Origin: Rossellomorea aquimaris TF-12
GTDB lineage: Bacteria > Bacillota > Bacilli > Bacillales > Bacillaceae_B
Length of the DNA stretch: 64,000 nucleotides
Direction: 5' to 3'
NCBI RefSeq assembly: GCF_001648555.1
Contig: NZ_LQXM01000028.1
Coordinates: 310,001-374,000, forward strand
The notes under the pieces were generated by a model. That model searched no databases. It was not told the DNA's origin and worked only from the letters and a program-made list of their open reading frames with translations. Positions 55,326 to 63,609 of the stretch are shown piece after piece; the stretch's first letter is position 1; every line of letters begins with the position of its first letter. The position numbers and the translations under genes were made by a program.

Positions 55326-55328
55326 ATC

Positions 55329-55547
55329 CTAAAGCACATCATAATCCGTTACATTTCGTTCCACCACACGAGCTCCTTCGATGCTAACAAACGCACCATT
55401 CGAGCTTCCGAATACGTTGGTTGCGATCAGATTGTCCATTGCTGCCTTCACTTGCACCGTATCAATCGGCTCTACCGGATCATTGACCGTTACTTTCCCT
55501 GATTTTCCAGAGTCTGTTTTAAATTGCAGTTCCAATACCTTTGCCAT
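55329..55547 (-). CDS. DUF2922 family protein
   Basis: A 72-residue protein (LELQFKTDSGKSGKVTV, VKAAMDNLI) of the DUF2922 family, conserved in Firmicutes and almost always next to a DUF1659 protein. Function unknown. RBS aaaggagg. Confidence 0.88.
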   Translation of the reverse strand: MAKVLELQFKTDSGKSGKVTVNDPVEPIDTVQVKAAMDNLIATNVFGSSNGAFVSIEGARVVERNVTDYDVL

Positions 55548-55586
55548 TGTCCTCTACCTCCTTTCTATAAAATTCTCCCTTCACCA

Positions 55587-55805
55587 TTAAGCATTAATAT
55601 CAAAGTTTTGAACCTTTTCTACTCTGAATAATCCTTTTGAAGAAAGGCCAGTTAATGATTGAGATGCGCTGAGCATATCATCGGGAGTCGCTCCTCCATT
55701 AATATAGCTGTACGACTTGTACTGAAATTTCGGATTCCCTTTCTCATCCAAGCCATCATTGTAAGCAAATCGCAGCTTCGTAGCCTTCAAATCCGCTGTT
55801 GCCAT
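55587..55805 (-). CDS. DUF1659 family protein
   Basis: A 72-residue protein (MATADLKATKLRFAY, DENGNP-like DEKGNPKFQYKSYSYI). Start ATG 55805 has ggaggtg at correct distance; the frame upstream begins with a GTG inside the RBS. Operon with the DUF2922 gene 40 bp downstream. Confidence 0.88.
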   Translation of the reverse strand: MATADLKATKLRFAYNDGLDEKGNPKFQYKSYSYINGGATPDDMLSASQSLTGLSSKGLFRVEKVQNFDINA

Positions 55806-55862
55806 GTGCCTCACCTCCTTTCACCTTCTATATAGGAGGTGAAAGCAGAAAAGGACACCCAT

Positions 55863-55917
55863 GTTAAAAAAAGAAGAGGGACGGACCTTCCGCCAAAAGC
55901 GGAGGTCCGTCCCTCTA
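55863..55917 (-). terminator. glutamate dehydrogenase terminator built from two REP-B copies
   Basis: agagggacggacct(t)ccgc / gcggaggtccgtccctct is an 18-bp stem with one bulge; on the minus strand it is followed by ttctttttt. The stem consists of REP-B copies at 55876-55889 and 55902-55915 in inverted orientation. Confidence 0.93.
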
Positions 55918-55920
55918 TTA

Positions 55921-57300
55921 TTAATACAATTTCCCTTGTCGATATAGTACCGTTGAGAGTTTCATTACGGAATGGATGTAGCAGTTTTGGCGAAGTGGGA
56001 ATGGGTCGCCAAAGAATAATGGTAGGACGGTGTCCATAGTTGATTTCATTTTTTCGTATAGGTGGTTAAATACTTGTTCTTCTGTGTAGTACTGGGTTTC
56101 TCGTCCTTGAAGCCATTCGAAATAAGAAACGATTACTCCGCCTGCGTTGGCAAGGATATCAGGGATGATAATCACGCCGTTGTCACTGAGATGCTTGTCG
56201 GCTTCAGTTGTGACTGGTGCGTTTGCTCCTTCTACGATGATTTTCGCTTTGACCTTTTCCACATTATCCTTGTGAACCTGATCTTCGAGTGCTGCTAACA
56301 TCAAGACATCTACATCGAGGTAAAGTACCTCTTCTCGATCTTGAATTTCTGCTGTTACCTCAATGTCATTCAGCTGTTCGTCCGTCGTAGGAAGATCTCC
56401 TTTATTTTTCATCGTGAACTCCACTAACGCCGGAATATCAAGTCCATCAGCATTATATAAAGTCACATTTCGATCACTCACAGCCACAACCTTATTCTGT
56501 AAATGGGTAGACTGATGAGCCTCAAGGGCAGCTACCGAGCCAACATTCCCAAACCCTTGTACAGCAATTGTTAAGGGGCGGTTTTCAAATCCTAATGCCG
56601 TTTTGGCAAAGACATTGTCTGTTTTCTGAAGAAAGCCCTTTTGGTCCCTCACAAAATCATGAACTAAATAACGGAAGGTAAAGAAAACGCCTTTTCCTGT
56701 GGCTTCTCTTCGGCCTAATGAACCACCGTTGACAACGCTTTTCCCTGTAAAGCTTCCGCGATACGGCAAGCCCGGCTGAATGCTTTTGTACTCTGCCATC
56801 ATCCAGTCCATTTCACGTTCTCCTGAGCCCATGTCTGGAGCAGGAATATCCTTATCAGGACCTAATACATCACTAAAATATTGAACATATTTTCTGGAAA
56901 TCAGGTTGAGCTCTTTTTCCGAATAATCCCTTGGGTTAATGATAATTCCGCCTTTTCCACCACCAAATGGAACATCATGAAGAGCATTCTTCAATGTCAT
57001 GAGAGAAGCGAGGTTCACAACCTCCTCCTCATTTACCATCTCATGAAAACGAATCCCACCCTTGTACGGTCCCAAAGCATTATTATGTTGGACTCGGAAC
57101 GCTGGAATTCTTTCTACCTTGCCATTTTCCAATAAAATTCGGAGAAATGATTTATGTATGTGATTTGGCGTTGACAGGATAGAAGTCATTGAAGTAAACG
57201 CTTTTTTTCTGGTCTCACCCGTAACCTCCGGTAAAAAAGACTGATCTTCAAGTAAAGCATCTAACGATTGTTGAACAATCGCTCTTGTTTGGCTAATCAT
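55921..57300 (-). CDS. Glu/Leu/Phe/Val-family dehydrogenase, probable NAD-glutamate dehydrogenase
   Basis: A 459-residue enzyme with the family motifs: LKNALHDVPFGGGKGGI (catalytic Lys), PAPDMGSGEREMDWM, GRREATGKGVFF, VQGFGNVGSVAALEAH (Rossmann) and EGANAPVTTEAD. It interconverts glutamate and 2-oxoglutarate plus ammonia. It is longer than B. subtilis GudB/RocG (about 424-427), so the exact substrate in the family is not certain. RBS ggggg. Confidence 0.9.
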   Translation of the reverse strand: MISQTRAIVQQSLDALLEDQSFLPEVTGETRKKAFTSMTSILSTPNHIHKSFLRILLENGKVERIPAFRVQHNNALGPYKGGIRFHEMVNEEEVVNLASLMTLKNALHDVPFGGGKGGIIINPRDYSEKELNLISRKYVQYFSDVLGPDKDIPAPDMGSGEREMDWMMAEYKSIQPGLPYRGSFTGKSVVNGGSLGRREATGKGVFFTFRYLVHDFVRDQKGFLQKTDNVFAKTALGFENRPLTIAVQGFGNVGSVAALEAHQSTHLQNKVVAVSDRNVTLYNADGLDIPALVEFTMKNKGDLPTTDEQLNDIEVTAEIQDREEVLYLDVDVLMLAALEDQVHKDNVEKVKAKIIVEGANAPVTTEADKHLSDNGVIIIPDILANAGGVIVSYFEWLQGRETQYYTEEQVFNHLYEKMKSTMDTVLPLFFGDPFPLRQNCYIHSVMKLSTVLYRQGKLY

Positions 57301-57469
57301 ACCTTTACCCCCTCGTATTGTCTGCGTGCCTCTTAATTCATTATTACCATTTATTATGAGAATACCCTTCTAGTCATAGTTGAAACGGGTTATGTAGAAA
57401 ATTATTGAAGCTTAGGGGGAAAGAGGGTCATTCTTAGAATGTATAGTTTAAAGATATTAAAAAAATGAT

Positions 57470-57503
57470 AAAGCCAACCTGTAAAGTAATAAGGTTGGCT
57501 TAA
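57470..57503 (-). terminator. terminator of the prepilin-like operon
   Basis: aagccaacct / aggttggctt stem on the minus strand, 15 bp after the operon end, with a T-rich tail. Confidence 0.9.
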
Positions 57504-57517
57504 ATAGTAGAGAATGA

Positions 57518-58738
57518 TTAGTATTGGTAATCTACTCGATCCTTAGTATCCCCCCACTCAATAGTAAGGACATCAGAAGAACTGGCACTACCACAATTTT
57601 TCACAAAATCAGAGTCATTGACATAGACTGGCTGCCCTGACATCAATTTTCCTTTTACAGACCCTTTTACAAACAGATTCCCGTAGATTTTCAACTGACT
57701 TGCCTCCAGGTCACCGGCTACACACATTTTTGAATTTGTGCTTATGGTCAAATGCTTGGTGATAGAGGCACTCCCACCAACATATGTGAATGAGTTATTA
57801 CTTAAAGTCAAATGGTCATCGACACTCATAATGCCAGCACTGTACAATTTTGATGAATCCATTCTCAGCTGACCTCCAAAGCTCGTGGCGTCTTTTGATT
57901 CTATGATGACATTCTTAGCGGAATTCATGTTCTTCATGATAGAAAAGGACCCGTCAGAATGAATTTTCATATTATCCATCTTGTTGTAATTGCCACTGAG
58001 AACTAACGAACCGGTGGTATAGATAAGCTTTCCACCTAATCCGTTTCCATTACCATCAAAGTCAGCAGAGCCTTCCACCAGCACTTGTTCACAACTACTA
58101 TAAATCACAGATGCGCTCCTACACTCACTAGATACACCTTCTGGTTTTGGAATATCATCAAAGTCAGGGAGTTCATTCGATGTGGATGTCCCCCCTCCTG
58201 CATCATTTGAAATATCAATGCTATTAATAGGAATAACCATTTGTGCTTTAAGATTCGACTCTTCTTCATCCTTCATTCCCTTGCTCGTAAAATCAATGGT
58301 GATTTCAGATGAGTCTATTTCTGATGAGATGATGACATCATCGATCTTAAAAGCAGTTTCAGATTGGTCCATTTCAACTATTGATTTTTCACTATCTAAA
58401 GAGGATTGAATGGCCTGTTTCATAAGAGAAATTGTTTGTTGCAGGTAATAATCATTGGACCTTTTCACACCATTGTTAGAGTTGGTTTTAACCATGTAAT
58501 CCACTTGGGTCATAACGGCTGATTGATTTGTCAAATAGGCATTTCTAATTGCCAGCCTATAATATGAAACCCCCATTTCGGCTAAAGCAACGGATTGATA
58601 ATTCGTTTCGACTACTTTATTCTGTTTGACACTATTAAAGGATTGTCCCATGAAGGAGAGAGAAATAACCATGAATACTACAATCATTAGTAACACTGTT
58701 ACCAACGCGTAACCTTTCTCATTTTTCATACTGGTCAT
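57518..58738 (-). CDS. PilX-like pilus assembly protein with bactofilin-like repeats
   Basis: A 406-residue protein with an N-terminal type IV-pilin-like helix after a short leader (MKNEKG-YALVTVLLMIVVFMV) but without the Glu at +5. The C-terminal half (about 205-390) is a repetitive beta structure (VLVEGSADFDGNG, LVLSGNYNKMDN, VGGSASITKHL, VAGDLEASQLKIYGNLFVKGSVKG) like polymer-forming surface proteins. Overlaps the preceding pilin gene by ATGA. Confidence 0.8.
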   Translation of the reverse strand: MTSMKNEKGYALVTVLLMIVVFMVISLSFMGQSFNSVKQNKVVETNYQSVALAEMGVSYYRLAIRNAYLTNQSAVMTQVDYMVKTNSNNGVKRSNDYYLQQTISLMKQAIQSSLDSEKSIVEMDQSETAFKIDDVIISSEIDSSEITIDFTSKGMKDEEESNLKAQMVIPINSIDISNDAGGGTSTSNELPDFDDIPKPEGVSSECRSASVIYSSCEQVLVEGSADFDGNGNGLGGKLIYTTGSLVLSGNYNKMDNMKIHSDGSFSIMKNMNSAKNVIIESKDATSFGGQLRMDSSKLYSAGIMSVDDHLTLSNNSFTYVGGSASITKHLTISTNSKMCVAGDLEASQLKIYGNLFVKGSVKGKLMSGQPVYVNDSDFVKNCGSASSSDVLTIEWGDTKDRVDYQY

Positions 58739-59175
58739 TCGTTACTGTCTCCCTTCAATCTATAAAACACGGTCTCTACGACAAACTCATTACTTGTATC
58801 TTCTTTGTCCCTTATCGTAATCGTTAACGGAAGGTCGTCCTTATTGGGGTCTACCACACCTGTAAAATCCGTAGACATGCATAAATCCCCATGAACAAAC
58901 TCTTCGTTATTCAAAAAACCATCCTGGGAAGTATAATCAACCGTTATCTTACAGTTTGTGCTTTTAAGTTCATAACTTTTGGAGGTTTGGTGAATTTTGG
59001 TCAGCTTCATCGTGAGGATATTCGATTCTTGTTGAATGATGTTTTGAGAGGATGCTTTCTTTGAGTAGTTAATTCCTTGAAAAAATACATTCCAAATAAC
59101 CACAGAGACTACTGAAAGAATGGTTAAGGTTACTAGTAATTCAATCAATGTTAAACCTCGTTCATTGCGTATCAA
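58735..59175 (-). CDS. type IV prepilin-like protein (PilW/PulJ type)
   Basis: About 146 residues. Class III leader IRNERG before LTLIELLVTLTILSVVSVV, with Glu at +5. aaggagg eight bases upstream selects a TTG start at 59175, giving a six-residue leader like that of the gene before it; the frame is open to 59199 but that ATG overlaps the previous gene and lacks an RBS. Confidence 0.85.
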   Translation of the reverse strand: MIRNERGLTLIELLVTLTILSVVSVVIWNVFFQGINYSKKASSQNIIQQESNILTMKLTKIHQTSKSYELKSTNCKITVDYTSQDGFLNNEEFVHGDLCMSTDFTGVVDPNKDDLPLTITIRDKEDTSNEFVVETVFYRLKGDSNE

Positions 59176-59188
59176 ACAACCATCCTCC

Positions 59189-59614
59189 TTAATCATCAAT
59201 TGTTACGTAGCCGTAAGTTTCGCTTATGGTTTTACCGTCCTCGATAACCTCTATTTGAATGAGATGAGCCTTGGCAGGAGTTGAATTCAATTCTGAGCTC
59301 TTTTTTATTTTTATATGTACATCAAAGTCATTTGTCGTTTTTTTATAATAAAAATAGTTAGAATCCTCATGGTCATATCCGTCAGGAGGCGGGCTTAAAT
59401 CTGGATCAAGTAAAAACTCAATCACTTCATTAGAATCTTTCCATTGGACAAGGTATTTCTTAGCTATATTCACACCTACCGCTTTATTCCCATTGTATTG
59501 ATTCAACATCCCTATCTGTGGGAAGAAATTGAAAATAGTGAGCAGGACAATAGACAAAATCGCCATGGATAAAAGAACTTCAATGAGGGTTATTCCTTTT
59601 TCATTTTTTATCAT
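59189..59614 (-). CDS. type IV prepilin-like protein (PilV type)
   Basis: About 141 residues, leader MIKNEKG before ITLIEVLLSMAILSIVLLTIF with Glu at +5. ATG 59614 is preceded by agaggaaag; an upstream in-frame ATG at 59632 is less likely. First of three genes; prepilin peptidase and assembly ATPase are not in the window and may be the competence ComC/ComGA. Confidence 0.85.
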   Translation of the reverse strand: MIKNEKGITLIEVLLSMAILSIVLLTIFNFFPQIGMLNQYNGNKAVGVNIAKKYLVQWKDSNEVIEFLLDPDLSPPPDGYDHEDSNYFYYKKTTNDFDVHIKIKKSSELNSTPAKAHLIQIEVIEDGKTISETYGYVTIDD

Positions 59615-59862
59615 TTTATTCTTTCCTCTCATGATCCCTAGTCGAACTAATCATATTTTCCTATATTTAAAGTATAGCATTTATTCTTTATGAATTTCTT
59701 ACATTACCCCTTAAAAAATTCTATTTTTTGACATCAAAGGAATAAGGTCCACCATGTAAAATTACATTCTTTAAGGGTATCTAAATGGATAGAATCTTCC
59801 ACTATTTTAAGGACAGAATTGCATCTCTTTAGAAAAAAACAGTCCGAAAACAAATGATCATA

Positions 59863-59907
59863 AATAACAAACCCTCAACCGTTGATACAGGTTGAGGATT
59901 TGTTATT
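59863..59907 (-). terminator. terminator of the histidine kinase gene
   Basis: Long stem aataacaaa(c)cctcaacc / ggttgagg(a)tttgttatt overlapping the stop codon. Confidence 0.88.
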
Positions 59908-61036
59908 AATAATTCATTACGCCCGACTCTACTGGAATACCAATCGAAAATGTTGTTTCTTCATCATTCGACTCACACTGAATATTTCCACCATGCTTCT
60001 CAATAAGCTTTTTACATATATAAAGTCCAATCCCTGTACCGAGATCCTTTGTAGTGAAAAATGGTTCGAAGATAACCTCAATGGTCTTCTCTTCAATTTT
60101 CGGACCATTATTGGTAATATCAATTTGAACTTTCTCATTATTTTCCCAACAGTTTATCGTAATCTCCCTTGGGCCCTTTATTTCTTGAAGAGCGTCAATG
60201 GAATTCATAATTAAGTTTAAGAATACTTGACGCAGTTCATCCTTATTCCCCTTCATGATGATATTATCATCACATTTACAATCAAAATGGATAGAAACAT
60301 CCCCATCAACGAGGCTTGGATACAGGAATTCGATTAATTCCTTCAATTGAGTAGACAACTGGAACTCTTCTCTTTTGCTCTCAATGATTTCTTTTCGTGA
60401 AACATGGAGAAACTGCGATATTCTGTAGTTTAACTGCTCTAATTCGTGCTGCATAATATCTAAATATGGTAGATTGGGGTGATCATTATGTAGTAATTTC
60501 GTAAAGCCGATGACGGAGGTTAAAGGATTACGAAATTCATGTACAAAGCTTGAGCTCATTTGTCCAAGAATGGTTAATCGTTCCTTATGGGTCTGATCGA
60601 TGTAAAGCACTTTGTCCTGCAATAATTTTTCTTTGATTTCTGTATATTCCCTTACGGCTAAATAGGAGAAACGGTCAAATAATGAATTGATCTTTTCAAT
60701 TAAAGGATTTAACTCTTCAGACTCGATTCCAGAATTACTTACCCATTTGACAATTTCACTTCTCCCTATGTTCACGTTATAAATAAACTCACTTATATTG
60801 ACATTCGCTTCCACTCTTTCTTGGGCAAGCTTACGTGCTAATTCCATAATTTCTTCTTCACTTAAAGGTGATTGGATAGTCCTTTTTACTAAGTAAAACA
60901 TTTGTATGCCATTATTTAATACTTCTTCTTTATATAAATCGGCATCTGAAATAACAATTTTATTTCTCCAGTTTTGTAAAAACTCTGCTGAATTTTCCTC
61001 TAAAAACGTTGTGAGCATTTTTGAAGCATCAGTCAT
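59906..61036 (-). CDS. cytoplasmic sensor histidine kinase (HisK_N type)
   Basis: About 376 residues with no membrane segment. N-terminal helical HisK_N/RsbRD-like sensor domain (FLEENSAEFLQNWRNK, LAQERVEANVNISEFIYNVN; 1-130), H-box FVHEFRNPLTSVIGF (His about 164), N-box NLIMNSIDAL, and G-boxes GTGIGLYICKKL. Resembles sporulation-type kinases that feed the phosphorelay; no cognate regulator adjoins. Start at ATG 61036 after gagggg. Confidence 0.9.
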   Translation of the reverse strand: MTDASKMLTTFLEENSAEFLQNWRNKIVISDADLYKEEVLNNGIQMFYLVKRTIQSPLSEEEIMELARKLAQERVEANVNISEFIYNVNIGRSEIVKWVSNSGIESEELNPLIEKINSLFDRFSYLAVREYTEIKEKLLQDKVLYIDQTHKERLTILGQMSSSFVHEFRNPLTSVIGFTKLLHNDHPNLPYLDIMQHELEQLNYRISQFLHVSRKEIIESKREEFQLSTQLKELIEFLYPSLVDGDVSIHFDCKCDDNIIMKGNKDELRQVFLNLIMNSIDALQEIKGPREITINCWENNEKVQIDITNNGPKIEEKTIEVIFEPFFTTKDLGTGIGLYICKKLIEKHGGNIQCESNDEETTFSIGIPVESGVMNY

Positions 61037-61133
61037 ATTAGAGCATTCCCCTCGTCCCGTAATTTTCAAACTATTCTTTTATATCATCATACCAAAAAAC
61101 GATGAGGTATTTTACTATGAAAATAAACTTTAT

Positions 61134-61171
61134 CAAAAAACCCTCAACCATTTTCATGATTGAGGGTTCTA
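61134..61171 (-). terminator. terminator of the GGDEF-EAL gene
   Basis: Stem agaaccctcaa / ttgagggttttttg on the minus strand directly after the stop. Confidence 0.93.
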
Positions 61172-63529
61172 TTATACTTCTTTGTTCTTCTTTGCTTTAC
61201 CCTTTAATACATTACTTTCAAAATTCTCAGCACTGACAGGGTGTCCAATTGCATAACCCTGAACAACATCGCAATGACTCCTTTTAAGAAACTGAAATTC
61301 GTCTTGGTTTTCTACACCTTCAGCTGTGACCTTCAAGTGTAGATGCTTGGCCATTGAGATAATGCTCTTCACTATCGCTTTATTGTCTTCATGAGTGGTA
61401 ATGCCTCGAATGAAGGAACGGTCGATTTTTAACGTATCTAATGGGTATCTTTTTAAATAACTTAAGGACGAATACCCTGTACCAAAGTCATCCATGGATA
61501 TACTTACTCCGACATCCTTCAATGCCCGTAGTTTCGAAACCATTAATTCAGGATCACACATGGCAATACTTTCTGTGACTTCTAAATCAATATAAGCTGG
61601 ATCTAATTTGGACTCCTGTACAATGGTGGCCACTTTTCTTACAAATGATTTATCTAATAGCTGTCTGATGGAAATATTCACTCCGATTTTCAAAGAAGGA
61701 TACCCTGACATTTGCCAAAGGTAATTTTGTTCACAAGCGGTTTTCAATACCCATTCTCCAATAGGGAGAATAAGCCCTGTCTCCTCTGCAATTGGAATAA
61801 ACTCAGCAGGTGAAACATCTCCAAGGGTCTTATTTTTCCAACGAAGGAGTGCTTCCATTCCCAAAATGTCTCCAGTATTTATCTTCATTAACGGTTGATA
61901 ATGAAGATGAAACTCTTGATTATCAAGGGCACTTCTTAGTTCTTTCTCAATAATCATTTTTCGATAGAAATGGTGGTTCATTTCTTGTGTGAATAACTGA
62001 AAGCTATTCTTCTCTCTTTCCTTCACATAGTACATGGCTGTATCAGCATTTTTCATCAATGTTTTAGCATCATACCCATCTTCAGGATACACACTAATCC
62101 CTATGCTTGGTGTAATATAAAACTCTTGATCTCTTATAATGAATTCGCCATGAAATTGTTCGATGAGCAAATCAGCGATTTTGACTGCCTCTTCTTTATG
62201 ACAATCCGGGAAGAGTAAGGTGAATTCGTCACCACCTAACCGGTAAACTTTTGAATCTGGTAACAGATTGGTAGATAGAAATGTTTCCAGACGTCTAGAA
62301 ACTGCTATTAACAATAAATCTCCAAAATCATGTCCCAATGTATCGTTGATGTATTTAAATCGATCTAAATCAATCAGCATGATTGCAGCGCTGCCATCTC
62401 GTGTGGAAGTGTTTTTTAATACTTTTGTTAAATCCTCGTTGAAGAGTCTTCTGTTGGGTAACCCAGTTAAAACATCATGATTCGCTTGATGAATTAACTC
62501 AACCTCATGCTGCTTTCGTTCTGTAATATCTGTCGAAACCCCTAATAATAACGTAGATTCTTCTGTGGTGATTGGGATTTTTGAGGTTTGAAGCCACCTT
62601 ACCTTGCCCTCATTATCCACGAATTCTTCCTCTGGAATTGAAATCCCCTTTAAGCCAGAAAGAATTTTTTGATCATTCATTAAGGTATTCTTTGCCATCT
62701 GTTTATCTGTTTGAACCTCTAAATCCGTTTTTCCTATCATTTCGTCTTTTTTCATGCCATATAGATCAGCATAAGAACGGTTTACAAGGGAATACCTTCC
62801 CTCACTATCTTTGGCATAGATGAAATTGGGGTTGAGATCGATGACTGTACGCAGGAATGTTCGTTGCTGGTCTAATTGATTATTCATATCCCTCACAATG
62901 CTAAGATGCATACGATTAGACAGAATTAATATTGAGATCGCAAAGACCAACACCGAAATCGCACTTGGCAGCAGTCTTGCTTCTGGGAACATATTCAATA
63001 TCCCAATTCCATATCCGACTGCCGTCGACAGAATAAAATGGAATAAAAAAGAACGTAGTACACGATTATGTATTTTTATAGAAATAATAAAACTAACGAT
63101 AATGCTCAAACCAAACAAAAGAACATTCGTATGAAAAACCCACGATAAACTCCCGTATACCGGAAAGTAAAAGGAAAAAAATTGATCTGTGTTAATCAAC
63201 TTTAAGTCATGTATTCCATTATTACTCCATCCCACTAAATAGACGACGAAGCTCCATGTGTAAAAGAAGATGATACTTTTTCTGTTCATGATAAAGCGCC
63301 ATTTACTTTTCCTGAAATCGAGAAATTCTTCTTGTACGATAATATATGCAACATAAAACAGTGTAGGTGTAACCATAATGGAACCTAAACGAAATAGCCT
63401 AAAAAAGAATTCAATCGTTTGCTCAGATAAAATCGTATAGGCAAAAAGGAAGGAGACATCAATTTGCCACAGGGAAGCTAATGTTAAAAAAAGAAATAAC
63501 ACTTTAGATAGTTTATTTTTCTTAAACAT
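61172..63529 (-). CDS. membrane GGDEF-EAL c-di-GMP enzyme with 7TM and PAS domains
   Basis: A 785-residue protein: N-terminal seven-helix membrane region (about 8-205), PAS domain (about 215-340), GGDEF domain (about 345-510; intact RLGGDEF near 431) and EAL domain (about 525-770; MEALLRW near 557, N in GVNISIRQL, DDFGTGYSS, KIDRSFI, EGVEN). Both catalytic centres look intact, so it could make and degrade c-di-GMP; net direction cannot be read. It may be a source for the riboswitch ligand sensed at 585-722. Confidence 0.95.
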   Translation of the reverse strand: MFKKNKLSKVLFLFLTLASLWQIDVSFLFAYTILSEQTIEFFFRLFRLGSIMVTPTLFYVAYIIVQEEFLDFRKSKWRFIMNRKSIIFFYTWSFVVYLVGWSNNGIHDLKLINTDQFFSFYFPVYGSLSWVFHTNVLLFGLSIIVSFIISIKIHNRVLRSFLFHFILSTAVGYGIGILNMFPEARLLPSAISVLVFAISILILSNRMHLSIVRDMNNQLDQQRTFLRTVIDLNPNFIYAKDSEGRYSLVNRSYADLYGMKKDEMIGKTDLEVQTDKQMAKNTLMNDQKILSGLKGISIPEEEFVDNEGKVRWLQTSKIPITTEESTLLLGVSTDITERKQHEVELIHQANHDVLTGLPNRRLFNEDLTKVLKNTSTRDGSAAIMLIDLDRFKYINDTLGHDFGDLLLIAVSRRLETFLSTNLLPDSKVYRLGGDEFTLLFPDCHKEEAVKIADLLIEQFHGEFIIRDQEFYITPSIGISVYPEDGYDAKTLMKNADTAMYYVKEREKNSFQLFTQEMNHHFYRKMIIEKELRSALDNQEFHLHYQPLMKINTGDILGMEALLRWKNKTLGDVSPAEFIPIAEETGLILPIGEWVLKTACEQNYLWQMSGYPSLKIGVNISIRQLLDKSFVRKVATIVQESKLDPAYIDLEVTESIAMCDPELMVSKLRALKDVGVSISMDDFGTGYSSLSYLKRYPLDTLKIDRSFIRGITTHEDNKAIVKSIISMAKHLHLKVTAEGVENQDEFQFLKRSHCDVVQGYAIGHPVSAENFESNVLKGKAKKNKEV

Positions 63530-63609
63530 GAAAAGAAGAGAGATTCCAATACTTAGAGGGATAAGAGCAACTAAAAGTGAAAAAAGAAAAAAGATAAAAA
63601 TCCCCCCCC

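Larger units (their letters stand above)
54876..55328. other. AT-rich intergenic region with phased repeats
   Basis: About 450 bp between the S-box and the DUF2922 gene. Holds the repeat array at 55007-55152, the promoter region of metNIQ on its left side and the DUF2922 terminator on its right. No gene supported. Confidence 0.65.
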
